Part shown: in pieces, positions 12,462-22,976 of the stretch | How positions within the stretch are numbered: position 1 is the stretch's first letter | How the letters are laid out: each line of letters opens with the position of its first letter | Assembly (NCBI GenBank): GCA_030068075.1 | Contig: CM057824.1 | Location: 126,346,414-126,410,413 of the forward strand | DNA length: 64,000 bases | Reading direction: 5' to 3' | Origin: Paguma larvata | Taxonomy: Eukaryota > Chordata > Mammalia > Carnivora > Viverridae | Translations under genes and position numbers: made by a program | The notes under the pieces: generated by a model | The model's database searches: none | The model's input: the letters and a program-made list of their open reading frames with translations, nothing else | Told to the model about the DNA's origin: nothing

Positions 12462-12555
12462 TTTTTTAATGTAAATAAAATGTGAGTGGGAAATTATATC
12501 CTAACCATGTGCCTGAAACTAGAGAGCCAGAAGTCTTTTATTTTTTCAAAAAAAA

Positions 12556-12735
12556 AATTTTTTTTTTTTGAGAGAGAGCACAAGCAAGGGAGGGGCAGAG
12601 AGAGGGGGACAGAGGATCAGTAGCAGGCTCTGTGTTGACAGTAGTGAGCTTGACATGGGGCTAGAACTCTCGAACCATGAGACCATGACCTGAACCGAAG
12701 TCAGCCACTCAACCCACTGAGCCACTAGGTGCCCC
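12556..12735 (-). mobile_element. Felid SINE (SINEC), antisense
   Basis: T-run, GA tract, atgagaccatgacctgaacc and a terminal ccactgagccactaggtgcc. Confidence 0.9.
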
Positions 12736-12899
12736 AGCTAGAAATCTTTTTGAATAGCATTGACAACTACCATCCTACCACATAGGATTATCGTGAGGGT
12801 GAAGTGAAGTCCTTCCCACCAGTTATTTTAAGGAGTGAATGGTGATGCACATTTACAAAGACACAGTGTCCTTCACCTATCCCCCCTCCTCCCCCCGCA

Positions 12900-13385
12900 C
12901 TTTTTTTTTTGGTTTTAGCAAATTAGTTTTATTAGTTTAAACACAAAATTGATGAAGATAAATTCTATACACAGTTATGGATACCACACCCTTTTATGTA
13001 GTAATGCCAAGATAAACTGTGTTTCACATCACAGAGAATAAAACATAAAAGGAAGAGGTTAAAAAATTGTCAACTTCTATTTGCTTCAAGCGAGAAAAAA
13101 ACAAAAAACAAAAAAACAATGTGTCTGTTAAATAATTTGGAAAATTCACAAATGACTACATGTACCTGCAACATGAAGGAGGGGTAGCTCCTTAGCTACT
13201 TTGGGTCAAACCTGGTGTTTTGCTCCTTCATTGGTGACAGGCTGTTATTTTTGAATGGTGTGGACTATTCTAAGTTTGGGAAATGACATATTAAAATTTT
13301 ATAGGAATTTACTCTAAAGGTGGTTTTCCTTTCTTCCCAACAAGTCCAAGTAAGCATGGATGGCACAAACTAAAAGTATGAGATC
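12900..13385 (-). pseudogene. Probable processed retrocopy (3' UTR part), antisense
   Basis: Read on the minus strand, this ends in an oligo-A run (Ts at 12901-12910). The sequence taataaaact lies about 20 nt before it, so there is a correctly spaced AATAAA signal. The upstream 400-470 nt look like unique 3' UTR rather than a known repeat, with an A/T-rich tttttgttttttgt run in the middle. No protein-coding part is recognised, and the parent gene is not identified. The far boundary (about 13385) is uncertain. An unlisted repeat with an internal A-tail is the main alternative. Confidence 0.45.
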
Positions 13386-13424
13386 AGAATGAACAATGAT
13401 AATGAGCAGATCAGCACTCCTTGA

Positions 13425-13580
13425 GCAAAGTATGTCAGGTCTTCTTGGAATGCCGTGCCATTTTAACCCTTACAACAGCCCTTTGAGTTCAATTACTATC
13501 ATTATCCTCAGTTGACATGTGAAAAACTGGAAAGCTAAGTTTAAGTGCCTTATCCAAGGTGATGTAAATAGCAGCCCTGA
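13425..13580 (-). mobile_element. MIR, antisense
   Basis: caattactatcattatcctc, then agtgccttatccaaggtgatg, corresponds to the antisense MIR core. Confidence 0.7.
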
Positions 13581-13692
13581 GTGAGTGATAATCACATAAA
13601 TGTCACTGTCTTGGCATATATTATGGTTCTTTTAATGTCTTCTCACAGATCCAAAAATTATAACCACATTTATGTTTTCCACCATGCTTTAG

Positions 13693-13766
13693 GGATGAAG
13701 AGAAGCCAAAGAACCCCATGGTGGAGTTGTTCTATGGAAGATTCCTTGCTGTGGGAGTACTGGAAG
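13693..13766 (+). CDS. USP25: USP25 coding exon C (about residues 286-311)
   Basis: 74 nt: 1 nt, 24 codons, 1 nt. The acceptor is catgctttag, and the first G completes the split Thr codon. The donor is AAG|gtacag. It encodes [17 protein letters not shown] then LAVGVLE, a beta-strand-rich piece of the USP fold. The final G begins a Gly codon completed by the next exon. It is small and lies between long introns, and is placed securely only because frame, phase and protein match agree. Confidence 0.97.
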
Positions 13767-14229
13767 GTACAGTCACCTGTGTTTACTCTTTATTACATTT
13801 GAGGGGATATTATTGATTATCTCTTGTTGTGACAGTGGCTCCTTATTTTTGTTGACTGTTTTTTAACTTTACCACATTCTTTTCATTTGTCCTTATCATC
13901 TGGCCTCTATCAAAAGGCTATTGTTTATATGTGCTCAGAATCTCATCCCTTCATGCTTTCACTCACCTTGCCCTCTCTGTTATCTTGCTTTTCTCCTGTA
14001 TTTTCCGCTTCTGCCTCCACTGTCTTTCTCATCGATATTTAGATGTGGTCTGGTAACTCCCACTGTAAACAAAAAAGAGTTCCCTTCACACAGTCTTTTC
14101 AGTTAATCTCATTCAGTTAAGAGAAGAGTTTGTTTTTACCTGCTAAGTCCCCATTTATTCAACCCATCCCACTTTTGTTTCTGGCCCCAGTCTTCTTTTA
14201 AAAGAGATCTTTCTAAGGTTATCAATTTA

Positions 14230-14434
14230 TTTTTTTTATTTAATGTTTATTTCTTTTTGAGAGAGAGATTGAGCTGGGGAGGGGCAGAGAGAGAGGGAGA
14301 CACAGAATCCAAAGCAGGCTCTAAGCTCTGAGCTGTCAGCATAGAGCCCGACGTGGGGATCAAACCCACGAACGGCGAGATCATGACCTGAGCCGAAGTC
14401 AGACGCTTAACCTACTGAGCCACCCAGGCACCCC
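14230..14434 (-). mobile_element. Felid SINE (SINEC), antisense
   Basis: T-rich start, GA tract, agagcccgacgtggggatca, and end ctgagccacccaggcacccc. Confidence 0.93.
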
Positions 14435-15074
14435 TGTTCCTTTCCTTCTTTACTGTTCAGTCCTTAAAAACACTTCTCTGGCTTCTCGTGGCTTTTTTTC
14501 CTCCTACCTTTGTGGGTACTTCTTAGAGGTTGTAATTATAGCCTCTTCTTTTATCTAAAGGAAGCAGATTCTTGGGACTCAGCTCAGACACCCTGCCTTT
14601 TCCTGTCTGCCAGTTCCCTCGGCAATCTCATTCACTCTCCTGATACACTCCTGTCATTAGCCAGCGATTCTCTCATTTATAGCTTCAGACTAGATTAATT
14701 TTAGTTACAGACTCATATCCAACTCTCTTCTCAACTTGAAATTCCATGGCCAATCTAAAACAATGATTGCCACCACTGCCTTAAAACAAAAGGAAAGTTC
14801 TCTGCTCTTTCTTTAGTGGAGCCCCTTTTAGTATGCAAACAATCAATTGCATTATTTATGCTAGAAATCCAAGTATCATTCTTGATACCTTCCTTACTCT
14901 TCTGTCCCTTGCCCGCCAATGAGTCAATCATGTATATTCCTTCCTGAATATGTGTATAAAAGTTTCGTCTGCCCTTGTGTGCTTTTCTGTTAACACCCAA
15001 TCCCATGCTGCCTTTATTTCTAGATGGATTCTTGAAGTCTCCTAACAGCTACCCTGTGTTTAACACAGAAGCCA

Positions 15075-15675
15075 TGAAGACTTTTCAAAGATATAAATCT
15101 GATCTTATTATCCCTAGATGTAATTATTCAGTGACTTTCTGTTATACTCCAAATATATCGAGGAAAAAAAATTCTTAACAAGGACTTACATAAGGCTTTG
15201 TAGATTTTGTCCCCTTACCTGACTCTTCATCATCATCTTCCCATTGCTCTTCAGATATGCCAAGTTCTTTGCATCCTTGAAGTCTTTGCACGTGTTGTTC
15301 CTTAGCCGAGAATTCTCCACAGCACCCTGACACTCTGGCCTGACTAACTCCTACTCACCATTCAAGTCTCAGTGTGCATGTCATTTTGCTATGAAAGTCT
15401 TCTCGGCTCTGCCTTCCAGCCCTAACGACTAGGTTAGCTCTCCTTTTCATACCCTCTCACATTACTCTGTTTTACCACACATTTTTATAGCACTTATAAT
15501 AATAAATAAGTTTTTGTTCATAATTATATGTACAATTAATACATGTAATGTCTTCCAAAAGAGGCTGAGAGTTTCCCCAGGTCAGGGACCATATGTATCT
15601 TTCATTCACTGCTATGCATATTCTCAGTGTTTAGCACAGTATCTTGTCCTTAGACAGTATTTTTTGAAAGAATGT
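15075..15675 (+). mobile_element. L2 LINE fossil (3' half), sense
   Basis: Recognised by gaagtctttgcacgtgttgttcc near 15279, the block around agtcttctcggctctgccttcc, and the tail gtcagggaccatatgtatct followed by tttagcacagtatcttgtcc. Confidence 0.7.
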
Positions 15676-15920
15676 GTATATTTACACACACATACATGTA
15701 ATTACTTCCATACACATAGGTGTATTATTATATTAATATCTATGGCTCGATGTGAATGTGCATATGTGTGTGTATGAACCAATAAGAAAATTACAGTGAC
15801 TACTCTGTGGAACATAATCTGAGTTACGATTTTCAGGTTCAGGAGGTAATTCATATACATTTACTTTTTAGTGGCTAAAAGGCCGTAGCGAGTAACAATT
15901 ACCTTTCCCTTCTCCTGTAG

Positions 15921-16069
15921 GGAAAAAATTTGAAAATACTGAAATGTTTGGTCAGTACCCACTTCAGGTCAATGGATTCAAAGATCTACATGAGTGCCTT
16001 GAAGCTGCTATGATTGAAGGAGAAATTGAGTCCTTACATTCAGAGAATTCAGGCAAATCAGGCCAAGAG
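15921..16069 (+). CDS. USP25: USP25 coding exon D (about residues 311-360)
   Basis: 149 nt: 2 nt completing Gly, then 49 codons, ending in phase 0. The acceptor is ttctcctgtag and the donor GAG|gtgagt, a strong consensus donor. It encodes [19 protein letters not shown], then [17 protein letters not shown] and an acidic, Ser/Gly-rich end [10 protein letters not shown]. This is the central catalytic-domain region that in other USPs carries the fingers. No zinc-binding Cys pairs are visible, as known for USP25/USP28. Confidence 0.97.
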
Positions 16070-16734
16070 GTGAGTTTAGCATCTTCATTATTCCTTTCTC
16101 TCCAGGTCTTTCTTATACTGCTGTAAAGTATAATTTAAGGCTCTAATTATATAGCTGCCTAATAATTGAGAGAATACTCAGATTATGTGTTTGGATTTAA
16201 TTATGGTAATTTAGACATTTGGGAAACCTACACAAACAAGTCTGTAATCTTATGTTAAATTCTCACTTAACAATTTAGCTTAAAAATTTCTGTTAAAATC
16301 CTCTTTTAGGACATTGTTAAGTCTGTGTAGACTTTTTAGGGAAGGTGCCAGTCACTGTAGCATGCTAGTCCTGGAAGTGAAGATGAAAAACGCTGATAAG
16401 AAGATGGAATTTTATGTAGACCTATGTCACTAATATCAAATAGTGTCGGAATTTGTCGAGATTCCTTTTTTGGTAAAATTACTGTGTAATTACATGAAGA
16501 GCAGATGGAAGAACTTGGCTTTCTCAAGAAAGATACAACTTAAAAAATATCAACCTGTTTATTTGTTTCCACTGATCTCTGTCTTGCCACCCATCTCTGT
16601 CTCTTCATTCATGTGTCTAGATCCGTCTGTATATCCATCCATCCATCCATAAATTCATCCATATGTGTTCTCAGAACAGAAGGCAGAGGGCAGATCATGA
16701 CCTCCAAAATCATTAAGCAATTGCTGATAGTTGT

Positions 16735-16860
16735 CTGCTTGTAAGCTCCATGCCTAAGGGTAGGGATCTTGATCGTGCCATTCTCTGTATATCCCTAGTG
16801 GATAGTACGGTGACTGCGGATAGAATTATGTGATGACTGAGTGAATGAAATGTCTCAGTG
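16735..16860 (+). mobile_element. L2 3' tail, sense
   Basis: gcttgtaagctccatgccta, agggtagggatcttgatcgt and a degraded ...gaatgaatga-like end resemble the last ~120 nt of L2. Confidence 0.6.
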
Positions 16861-17199
16861 TTACCAAAAAAGTTTCCGAGGTCTTTATCCCTGAATAGCT
16901 GCTTAATAAATATTAAGTGATGATAACTCTGTGTTTATCTAAACAGGGACTGAGGTCTTGTGCTTTTGAAAATAAAGTGCTTTTATCCAAAGCTGTGCTT
17001 TTTAAAAAAGATATAATTAACCATTTTTTGTTCTTCATCCTCATTTCCTTCTCTTCCCTTATATACCTAACAAAAAAAGAAAGAAAGAATGTTTACTATA
17101 TTTTGGCTTTTTGTTTTTAAGAGTGGGGAGAGAGCAGGGGAAAGAGAGAAAATATTTGAGATGGTTTTGCTCTCTACATCGTAGATCATCATACTTCAG

Positions 17200-17310
17200 T
17201 GAGTCTCAGCAGATGCCTAGGCCCTGCTTCAAGTTGTCAATCAGAATCTAGGGTCGGGGTGTGGTCCCCGGGCCCAGGAACTCCACCCATGATTCCAGTA
17301 TAGACCTCCA
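17200..17310. mobile_element. MER20-like hAT relic
   Basis: gatgcctaggccctgcttca, then tcagaatctagggtcggggt, resembles the MER20 middle. Heavily decayed. Confidence 0.45.
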
Positions 17311-18439
17311 ATTAAGAATATTTAAATTAAGCTTATTTATTTTATTGATTGATCTCTAAAGATTGGGACTCTCCCACAGTCCGATAATGGAACAAGCAAG
17401 CCAATTCCCCTCCCTGCTCTGGCTCCAAAGTGTGATCTGTTTTCTGTCTAATAAAAGGATGAGGGGTTGGGGCAGGGAAAGGAGGGATGGCCTTCTCCTT
17501 ACGCTATCAAACTAGCTTATAAGTGAAATACACATTGGTTTATTGGTGAATAATATAGAAATTTATTGGTAAATCTCTCACATATTCGCAGTTTTTCAAA
17601 ATGTTTTTCCTACACTGAATATGAATTTCATACTCAATTCTTTGTCATGCCCGGAATGCCCTGTACTGTGGTATATATTTTCTGCCTTGGTTTTTACATC
17701 CAACCTAAGGGGCACAGTGGTTTCTTTCCTCCGAATTCGGCAGTTTGTAAGCAGTCTTAATAATAGCAAATTCAGTTACCTGTGATTTCTATTACCAGTT
17801 ACCTAGATTTGCAGGACACAGTAGTTTCAATAATAATTTAGCCTGATTTAAGAGACTATCACTGACTAAAGGAGACTGTCTTAGAAGTTTTTAATAGTGT
17901 GCTTAAATTATAGCCTTATTTCATTATGTCCTTCAGAATAACTGTTTTGTTTCTTAAGTAGCTATAAACACCAATGAATAACATTGTAGGTTTGTTTCTA
18001 AATTGGCATAGTCCCTCGGGATAAAACCTTCTATCTCCTACACTATTATTTAGTAGAAATTATTGATTTTACTTTGATACAAAAAACATCTCTTTTGCCG
18101 AGATAACTATGGTCTAGTAATATAGGAGACCTCTGGTCTCCTGAATCACTCATGTTAAACTATCCAGTGTGGCCTATGATAGTTTAAATTTCTGGAATGA
18201 CATACCAAGAGACAACTGAATAAATTAAAATGATTATATGTAAGATACCTATTTAAAAATATTTTTATAAATCATAAAGCTTAAATTTTAATAAAATTGT
18301 ATGCGGTTTATGGGTGAATCAGACTAGGAAATCTGGAGAATTTTTTCTGATTGCCTACTGGAGCAAAAAAATTTCAAATAGTAAATACCTCACTTCTGGT
18401 TTGGGTAGTCAGTACAAATAGTGTGTCGTACATTTTTTT

Positions 18440-18800
18440 TTTTTTTGATTATTGCTATTCACATGTAAGTATTTGTTCATACCTCCTACGACTTGCATTT
18501 TTCACTCACTGGTATATATCATGAGCGTCATTCCATGTCAGTGTATATGACTTTACACCATTCTTTTTAAAACCTGCATAGTATCAAACAGCCTGTATTT
18601 CTAAAATTAAACAGATTTAATTCTTCCGTAAGGCAGTAGTTGGACAAAGAATAATTTTAAAGAATATCTTTCTATATATGCCCTTGAGAGTTTAGGAATG
18701 AAGGATAGTCAAAAGTGGGATCTTTGGGTCACCACGGTGTATTCATGCAAACATATAAGTACTGCCAAATGTCCCGTTACAAAGCTGTACTAAGTTATAG
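18440..18800 (-). mobile_element. Old L1 3' region, antisense
   Basis: tgagcgtcattccatgtcag, followed by a block ending tgcatagtatcaaacagcct and later tgggatctttgggtcaccac, matches antisense L1M 3' sequence in order. Confidence 0.5.
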
Positions 18801-18920
18801 TCAAAGTGTTAAAAGAAGTTTTGTAGAACTTTAAAAACTAAATTAGAGATTCAGTACCTACATATACCATATTAGACATACGTAGATGTCGTATGGGAAA
18901 TTTATCTTTAAAAGTGAGAG

Positions 18921-19286
18921 AGTACTTTATAGTCTGTGAAATCTTGTCATTTGTAACAACATGGATTGAACTATAGGGTATTATGCTAAGTGAAATAAGT
19001 CAGAGAAAGACCAATAGTCATATGACTTCACTCGTATGAGATATTTAAGATACAAAACAGATGAACATAAGGGAAGCAAAAATAATATAAAAACAGGGAG
19101 GATTGCTGGAGGGCTGTGGAGGGGGATGGGCTAAATGAGTAAGGGGCATTAAGGAGGGCACTTGTTGGGATGAGCACTGGGCGTTATACATGGGGGATGA
19201 ATCGCTGGAATCTACTCCTGAAATCATTATTACACTATATGCTAACTAACTTGAATGTAAATTAAAAATAAATAAAAAATTTTTAG
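18921..19286 (+). mobile_element. Felid L1 3' end, 5'-truncated, sense
   Basis: Typical carnivore L1 3' UTR: gggtattatgctaagtgaaa, then aaggagggcacttgttggga, then tgagcactgggcgttatac, ending in an A-rich tail. Imperfect 11-bp flanks aaaagtgagag (18910-18920) and aaaagtgaaag (19287-19297) suggest a target-site duplication. Confidence 0.88.
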
Positions 19287-20917
19287 AAAAGTGAAAGGGC
19301 AAATGGGTGAAGCCAATTAAATGACTATTGGAATAGGAAGTTTTTGCTTTTCATGCTTAATTAATATCCTGGTTTTGTTTGGTGTTCTGTGGGAATCTGA
19401 AATGGTGTGTCTGCTTTTTCAGTCCACTGCTCCCTGTGTTCATGTAATCTCACAAAAGTAAGGTATTTAAAACATATTAATAGAAAAATCAGCTATTAGA
19501 ACTCATAAAAATTACTACATTCTCTCTTGAAAATATTTCTGTTAGATTTATAGTCATAATAAGTTCAAGAGCATTTTTATTGCCCATTATGATTATGTAT
19601 GTTTTTTTATTCACTGCCCTAATCTGTCACTTCTGTAGGTTTGTTATGCAATATAATATAATAAAAATGTGCTAGCAATAAGAATATAAGCCTTATTTTT
19701 ACCTTTAATGACTTGTATCTCACAATCATGGCATGCCAATTAAAGAAGTAAATACAGTGTTTTTATCGAATGAAAAAATATTTTGAAAGAAAAACATCAG
19801 ATTGTTGTATATGTACAGTTCTAGTTCTCTACTGCTATACTTATGCTAGACAAAGCCGTAATATTTTCTAAGATGAATTAAGGGAATGTCTGGCTGTCTC
19901 TTCTTGTCCCATCAGCTTTAGAATCCTTTAGAAATCCTTCCACTCTTGTAATATGAAAAAAAATTGTCACTGCTGTTAGAGTAAATACATTCACAACAGA
20001 GACATATTACATAACTATTATGAACATTCTTTCTTAAGGTATGGAAGTTATTTCCTGGACTTTTCATGGTCTACAGAGAAGCATATGCCCACTTTGGGTG
20101 ATTTTATTTCTATTGGCCATGGTAGGTTTCCATGAGTTAAAGTATGTAACTATTTAATTTTAATGGTTGATATTTAAAATACTGCAATAAAATATGAAAC
20201 TAATAGTCCTCGAAACCTACTTATTTTAGTATCATAAAATGGAGTGGAGAATATTATCCTAAGGCATCAACAAAAGTTTTCTTTGTGATATATGTGTAGT
20301 ATGATTTAATTTAAATAGTTAATTTTAGGTGTGCATTAGAATTAACTAAAATTTTTGCCAGTGCTATGTGAGAACAAATAAGCAGACTTTGCTCAAGAGA
20401 TTTTAAAACTTAAGAGATGTTTCCGGTGTTAGCTCTTTTGTAACTTTCTAGAACTTCAGTTTTAATAACTATATAAAATACATTTCTTAAACTTCAACTT
20501 TTGGTTAAAGATAAACCAACTCTAACTCAGGGAAATTGCAGTTCACATAATCATAATTAGCATTTTGGTAGAGAGAAATAGTTTTGAATATAACCATTTA
20601 CGTTTATTAGCTTTATTTAGAGAAAAGTAGCAACTTTCAAGATCTTAGTCAAATTCAGTTTGCCAAATATGCATTGTTCCTGCTTTTTGGGATGTTTGAA
20701 TTTAAATTAGTGTACTCTCAGCTTATTGACGTGCGTGGTGGCATTTTGTGGAACTTGAAAATATCACACACAATGTGTGGCAATTACTTTTTATAGTAGT
20801 ACATTGTGCAGCCTTATAATAAGCATTGAAAAATACTTGTTACATTTTTTTATACTTCTGTAATTGGTGATTCATGAATTGTTGTTCATTTCTCTTTGAA
20901 AATATGTTTATGTAGTT

Positions 20918-21045
20918 GGGGCATCTGGGTGGCTCCATTGGTTAAGTGACCAACCCTTGGTTTCGGCTCAGGTCGCAGTTTCACGGTTTGTGAGATTGAG
21001 CCTCGAGTTGGGCTCTGTGCTGACAGTGCAGAGCCTGCTTGGGAT

Positions 21046-21077
<32 letters not shown>

Positions 21078-21141
21078 TCTCTGTTGCTCCGTGCTCCCTC
21101 TTGTTCTTGCTCTCTCTCTCAAATAAATAAACAATAAAAAG
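20918..21141 (+). mobile_element. Felid SINE (SINEC), sense, first of a tandem pair
   Basis: Head ggggcatctgggtggctcca, CT microsatellite at 21045-21073 and tail aaataaataaacaataaaaa. It sits directly before a second SINE with similar flanks. Confidence 0.93.
21045..21073. repeat. CT microsatellite within the SINE
   Basis: About 14 CT repeats, an expansion of the SINE CT tract. Confidence 0.9.
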
Positions 21142-21154
21142 ATATGTTTATATA

Positions 21155-21373
21155 GGGGTGCCTGAGTGGCTCAGTCAGTTAAGCGCCCGACTCTTGATTT
21201 TTGGCTCAGGTCATGATCTTACGGTCATGGGATCAGCCCCATGTCAAGCTCTGTGCTGACAGCACAGAGCCTACTTCAGATTTTCCCTTTCTCTCCCTCT
21301 CTTTCTCTGCCCCTGTCCCACTTGTGTGCATTCTCTCGCTCTCTCTCTTTCAAAATAAATAAATATTTAAAAA
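21155..21373 (+). mobile_element. Felid SINE (SINEC), sense, second of a tandem pair
   Basis: Head ggggtgcctgagtggctcag, CT tract and tail aaaataaataaatatttaaa. It is flanked by atatgtttatata (21142-21154) and atatctttatgta (21374-21386). Confidence 0.93.
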
Positions 21374-21865
21374 ATATCTTTATGTAAAACTTGAATCTTT
21401 TTTTAATGAAAATAATTTTCTGAGGTTTTGTCACATTTCATGCTTAACTAAACGGTTCCCAAAGTTTGTGGAAGAATTGGCTCATCACAATGAGGAATTT
21501 AATTTTTTAAAAGTCACTTAAAAATATTTTAAATATAGTTACCGTTAGTATAAACTTATTTGTTAGTAATCTTTTTCTTAAATTAGTCAGAATTCCAGTA
21601 GGAAAATTAAATTTAAAACAGGGAAATATCAGTTTCCAGTTTTTAGTGTGAGAACTATGAACATTTATGCCGTAAGAATGTATTTGTACGTGTGTGTGTG
21701 TTTGTATTACATCTTACAAGTTGCTTTGTCAAAGTTTTTGAATGGTGGTCGATTGTAGTAAGTATATGACCATTTCTGGTATTAAGAGATAATATTGAAG
21801 AAGCCAGAGACTTGAGCTATTAAACCATAATTTTAACTCATGTATATCTCTTTAGGCTAGAAAAG

Positions 21866-22053
21866 TTTTTAAGATGTTTGTTTATTTATTTTGAGAGAAA
21901 GAGAGAGGGAGTGAGAGAGAGAGAGGAGAGAGAGAATCCACACTGTCAGTGCAGAAGCCCACCTTGGGGCTCAGTCTCACAAACTGTGAGATCATGACCT
22001 GAGCTGAAATCAAGAGCTGGACACTTAAGCTATTGAGCCACCCAGGCAACCCC
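21866..22053 (-). mobile_element. Felid SINE (SINEC), antisense
   Basis: T-rich start, GA tract, aaactgtgagatcatgacct, and end gccacccaggcaacccc. Confidence 0.92.
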
Positions 22054-22334
22054 TTGGTTAGAAATTTTAATGTAAAAAACTATCATGGAAGAAAGAGAAT
22101 TGTTAGAAGACATTTTTCTTTCCTGGTTGTGTATTATTCCCATCCTTCGAATTTTCAAGAAGTGTGGAAAGCTTTCGGAAGAAGTTGAATTTTAACTAAT
22201 TTGCATAATCAGTCAAGTATTTATGATGACAGCATTATGATGAATAAAAAATGCCACTGCTAACATCCTGTGGCTAACATTGCAGCGGAGAGAACAAAAA
22301 GGTTCTAATAAGGTTTTTCATTGTTTTCTTTCAG

Positions 22335-22462
22335 CATTGGTTTACCAAATTACCACCTGTGTTAACATTTGAATTATCAAGATTTGAATTTAATCAGGCA
22401 TTGGGAAGACCAGAAAAAATTCACAACAAATTAGAATTTCCTCAAGTTTTATACCTGGACAG
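22335..22462 (+). CDS. USP25: USP25 coding exon E (about residues 361-403)
   Basis: 128 nt: 42 codons plus 2 nt. The acceptor is gttttctttcag and the donor AG|gtatgg. It encodes [19 protein letters not shown] followed by [19 protein letters not shown]. This contains the [14 protein letters not shown] motif, the conserved L-P-x-x-L-x-x-x-L-x-R-F strand of USP catalytic domains. Human USP25, as I remember it, has Glu where this has Lys in HWFTK, a surface change. The last codon, Arg, is split. Confidence 0.97.
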
Positions 22463-22880
22463 GTATGGCTTGGTATATACCATGACTTAGTTTTACAACT
22501 GTTTAGTAACCAAGTAAAGAATTATTATTGTGTTTAGAGAAAATTTTTGCTTAATTTCTTTAGAATTAATCACTACTTTTTTGCATAGTATGTCTAAATA
22601 TATTTTGCATAATATGTCAAATAGTTTTGTAAGGAATGTGGAGTTCTCTTTCTATTTAGAAAAGTATAATTACTGGGAATAATGTTATAAGGAAGTTAAA
22701 AAATTTATATTTGTATTACAATTGTCAGAATTAAAAAAAAATACTATTTCATGTTGTCTGATACTTTATTGTAAAATTTTAAATGAATGGATCTTCTGTG
22801 GTATTGGTAGACTTAATATTGTATCTATTTCCATGATATTTAGAAATGGTAATATTGTTAATTTTTCTTTTTCCTGATAG
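22463..22880 (+). other. Short intron between exons E and F
   Basis: 418 nt, AT-rich, with no repeat recognised. The 3' end has a good polypyrimidine tract (ttaatttttctttttcctgatag). Confidence 0.85.
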
Positions 22881-22976
22881 ATATATGCACAGAAACAGAG
22901 AAATAACAAGAATTAAGAGGGAAGAAATCAAGAGACTAAAAGATTACCTCACAGTATTACAACAAAGACTAGAAAG
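22881..22976 (+). CDS. USP25: USP25 coding exon F (about residues 403-435)
   Basis: 96 nt: 1 nt completing Arg, 31 codons, 2 nt. The acceptor is cctgatag and the donor AG|gtatta. It encodes [19 protein letters not shown] then [12 protein letters not shown]. The stretch is strongly charged and helical with heptad-like spacing (I, I, L, L, L). It is the start of the long helical insertion that projects from the USP25/USP28 catalytic domain and mediates dimerisation and, in USP25, an autoinhibited tetramer (from published structural work). Confidence 0.97.

Larger units (their letters stand above)
7332..13692 (+). other. Intron between exons B and C
   Basis: 6.4 kb. The first 3.1 kb (7332-10500) contains no repeat I can recognise and is slightly less AT-rich than its surroundings, with pyrimidine-rich stretches on the + strand. 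Then follow a SINE (10510), a MIR (11225), an old L1 3' end with a smaller L1 tail inside it (11440-12222), two SINEs (12231, 12556), a probable antisense retrocopy (12900) and a MIR (13425). Confidence 0.75.
13767..15920 (+). other. Intron between exons C and D
   Basis: 2.2 kb holding an antisense SINE (14230-14434) and a sense L2 fossil (15075-15675), followed by a TG/CA-rich stretch near 15675-15780. 13770-14225 and 14440-15070 show no clear element, although the latter has a pyrimidine-rich L2-like flavour. Confidence 0.75.
16070..22334 (+). other. Intron between exons D and E
   Basis: 6.3 kb. It contains an L2 tail (16735), a MER20-like relic (17200), an old antisense L1 (18440), a felid-type sense L1 3' end (18921-19286), a tandem pair of sense SINEs (20918 and 21155) and an antisense SINE (21866). 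I recognise nothing in 17315-18430 and 19300-20890, both AT-rich. A short ATCC run is at about 16633-16651. Confidence 0.75.
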
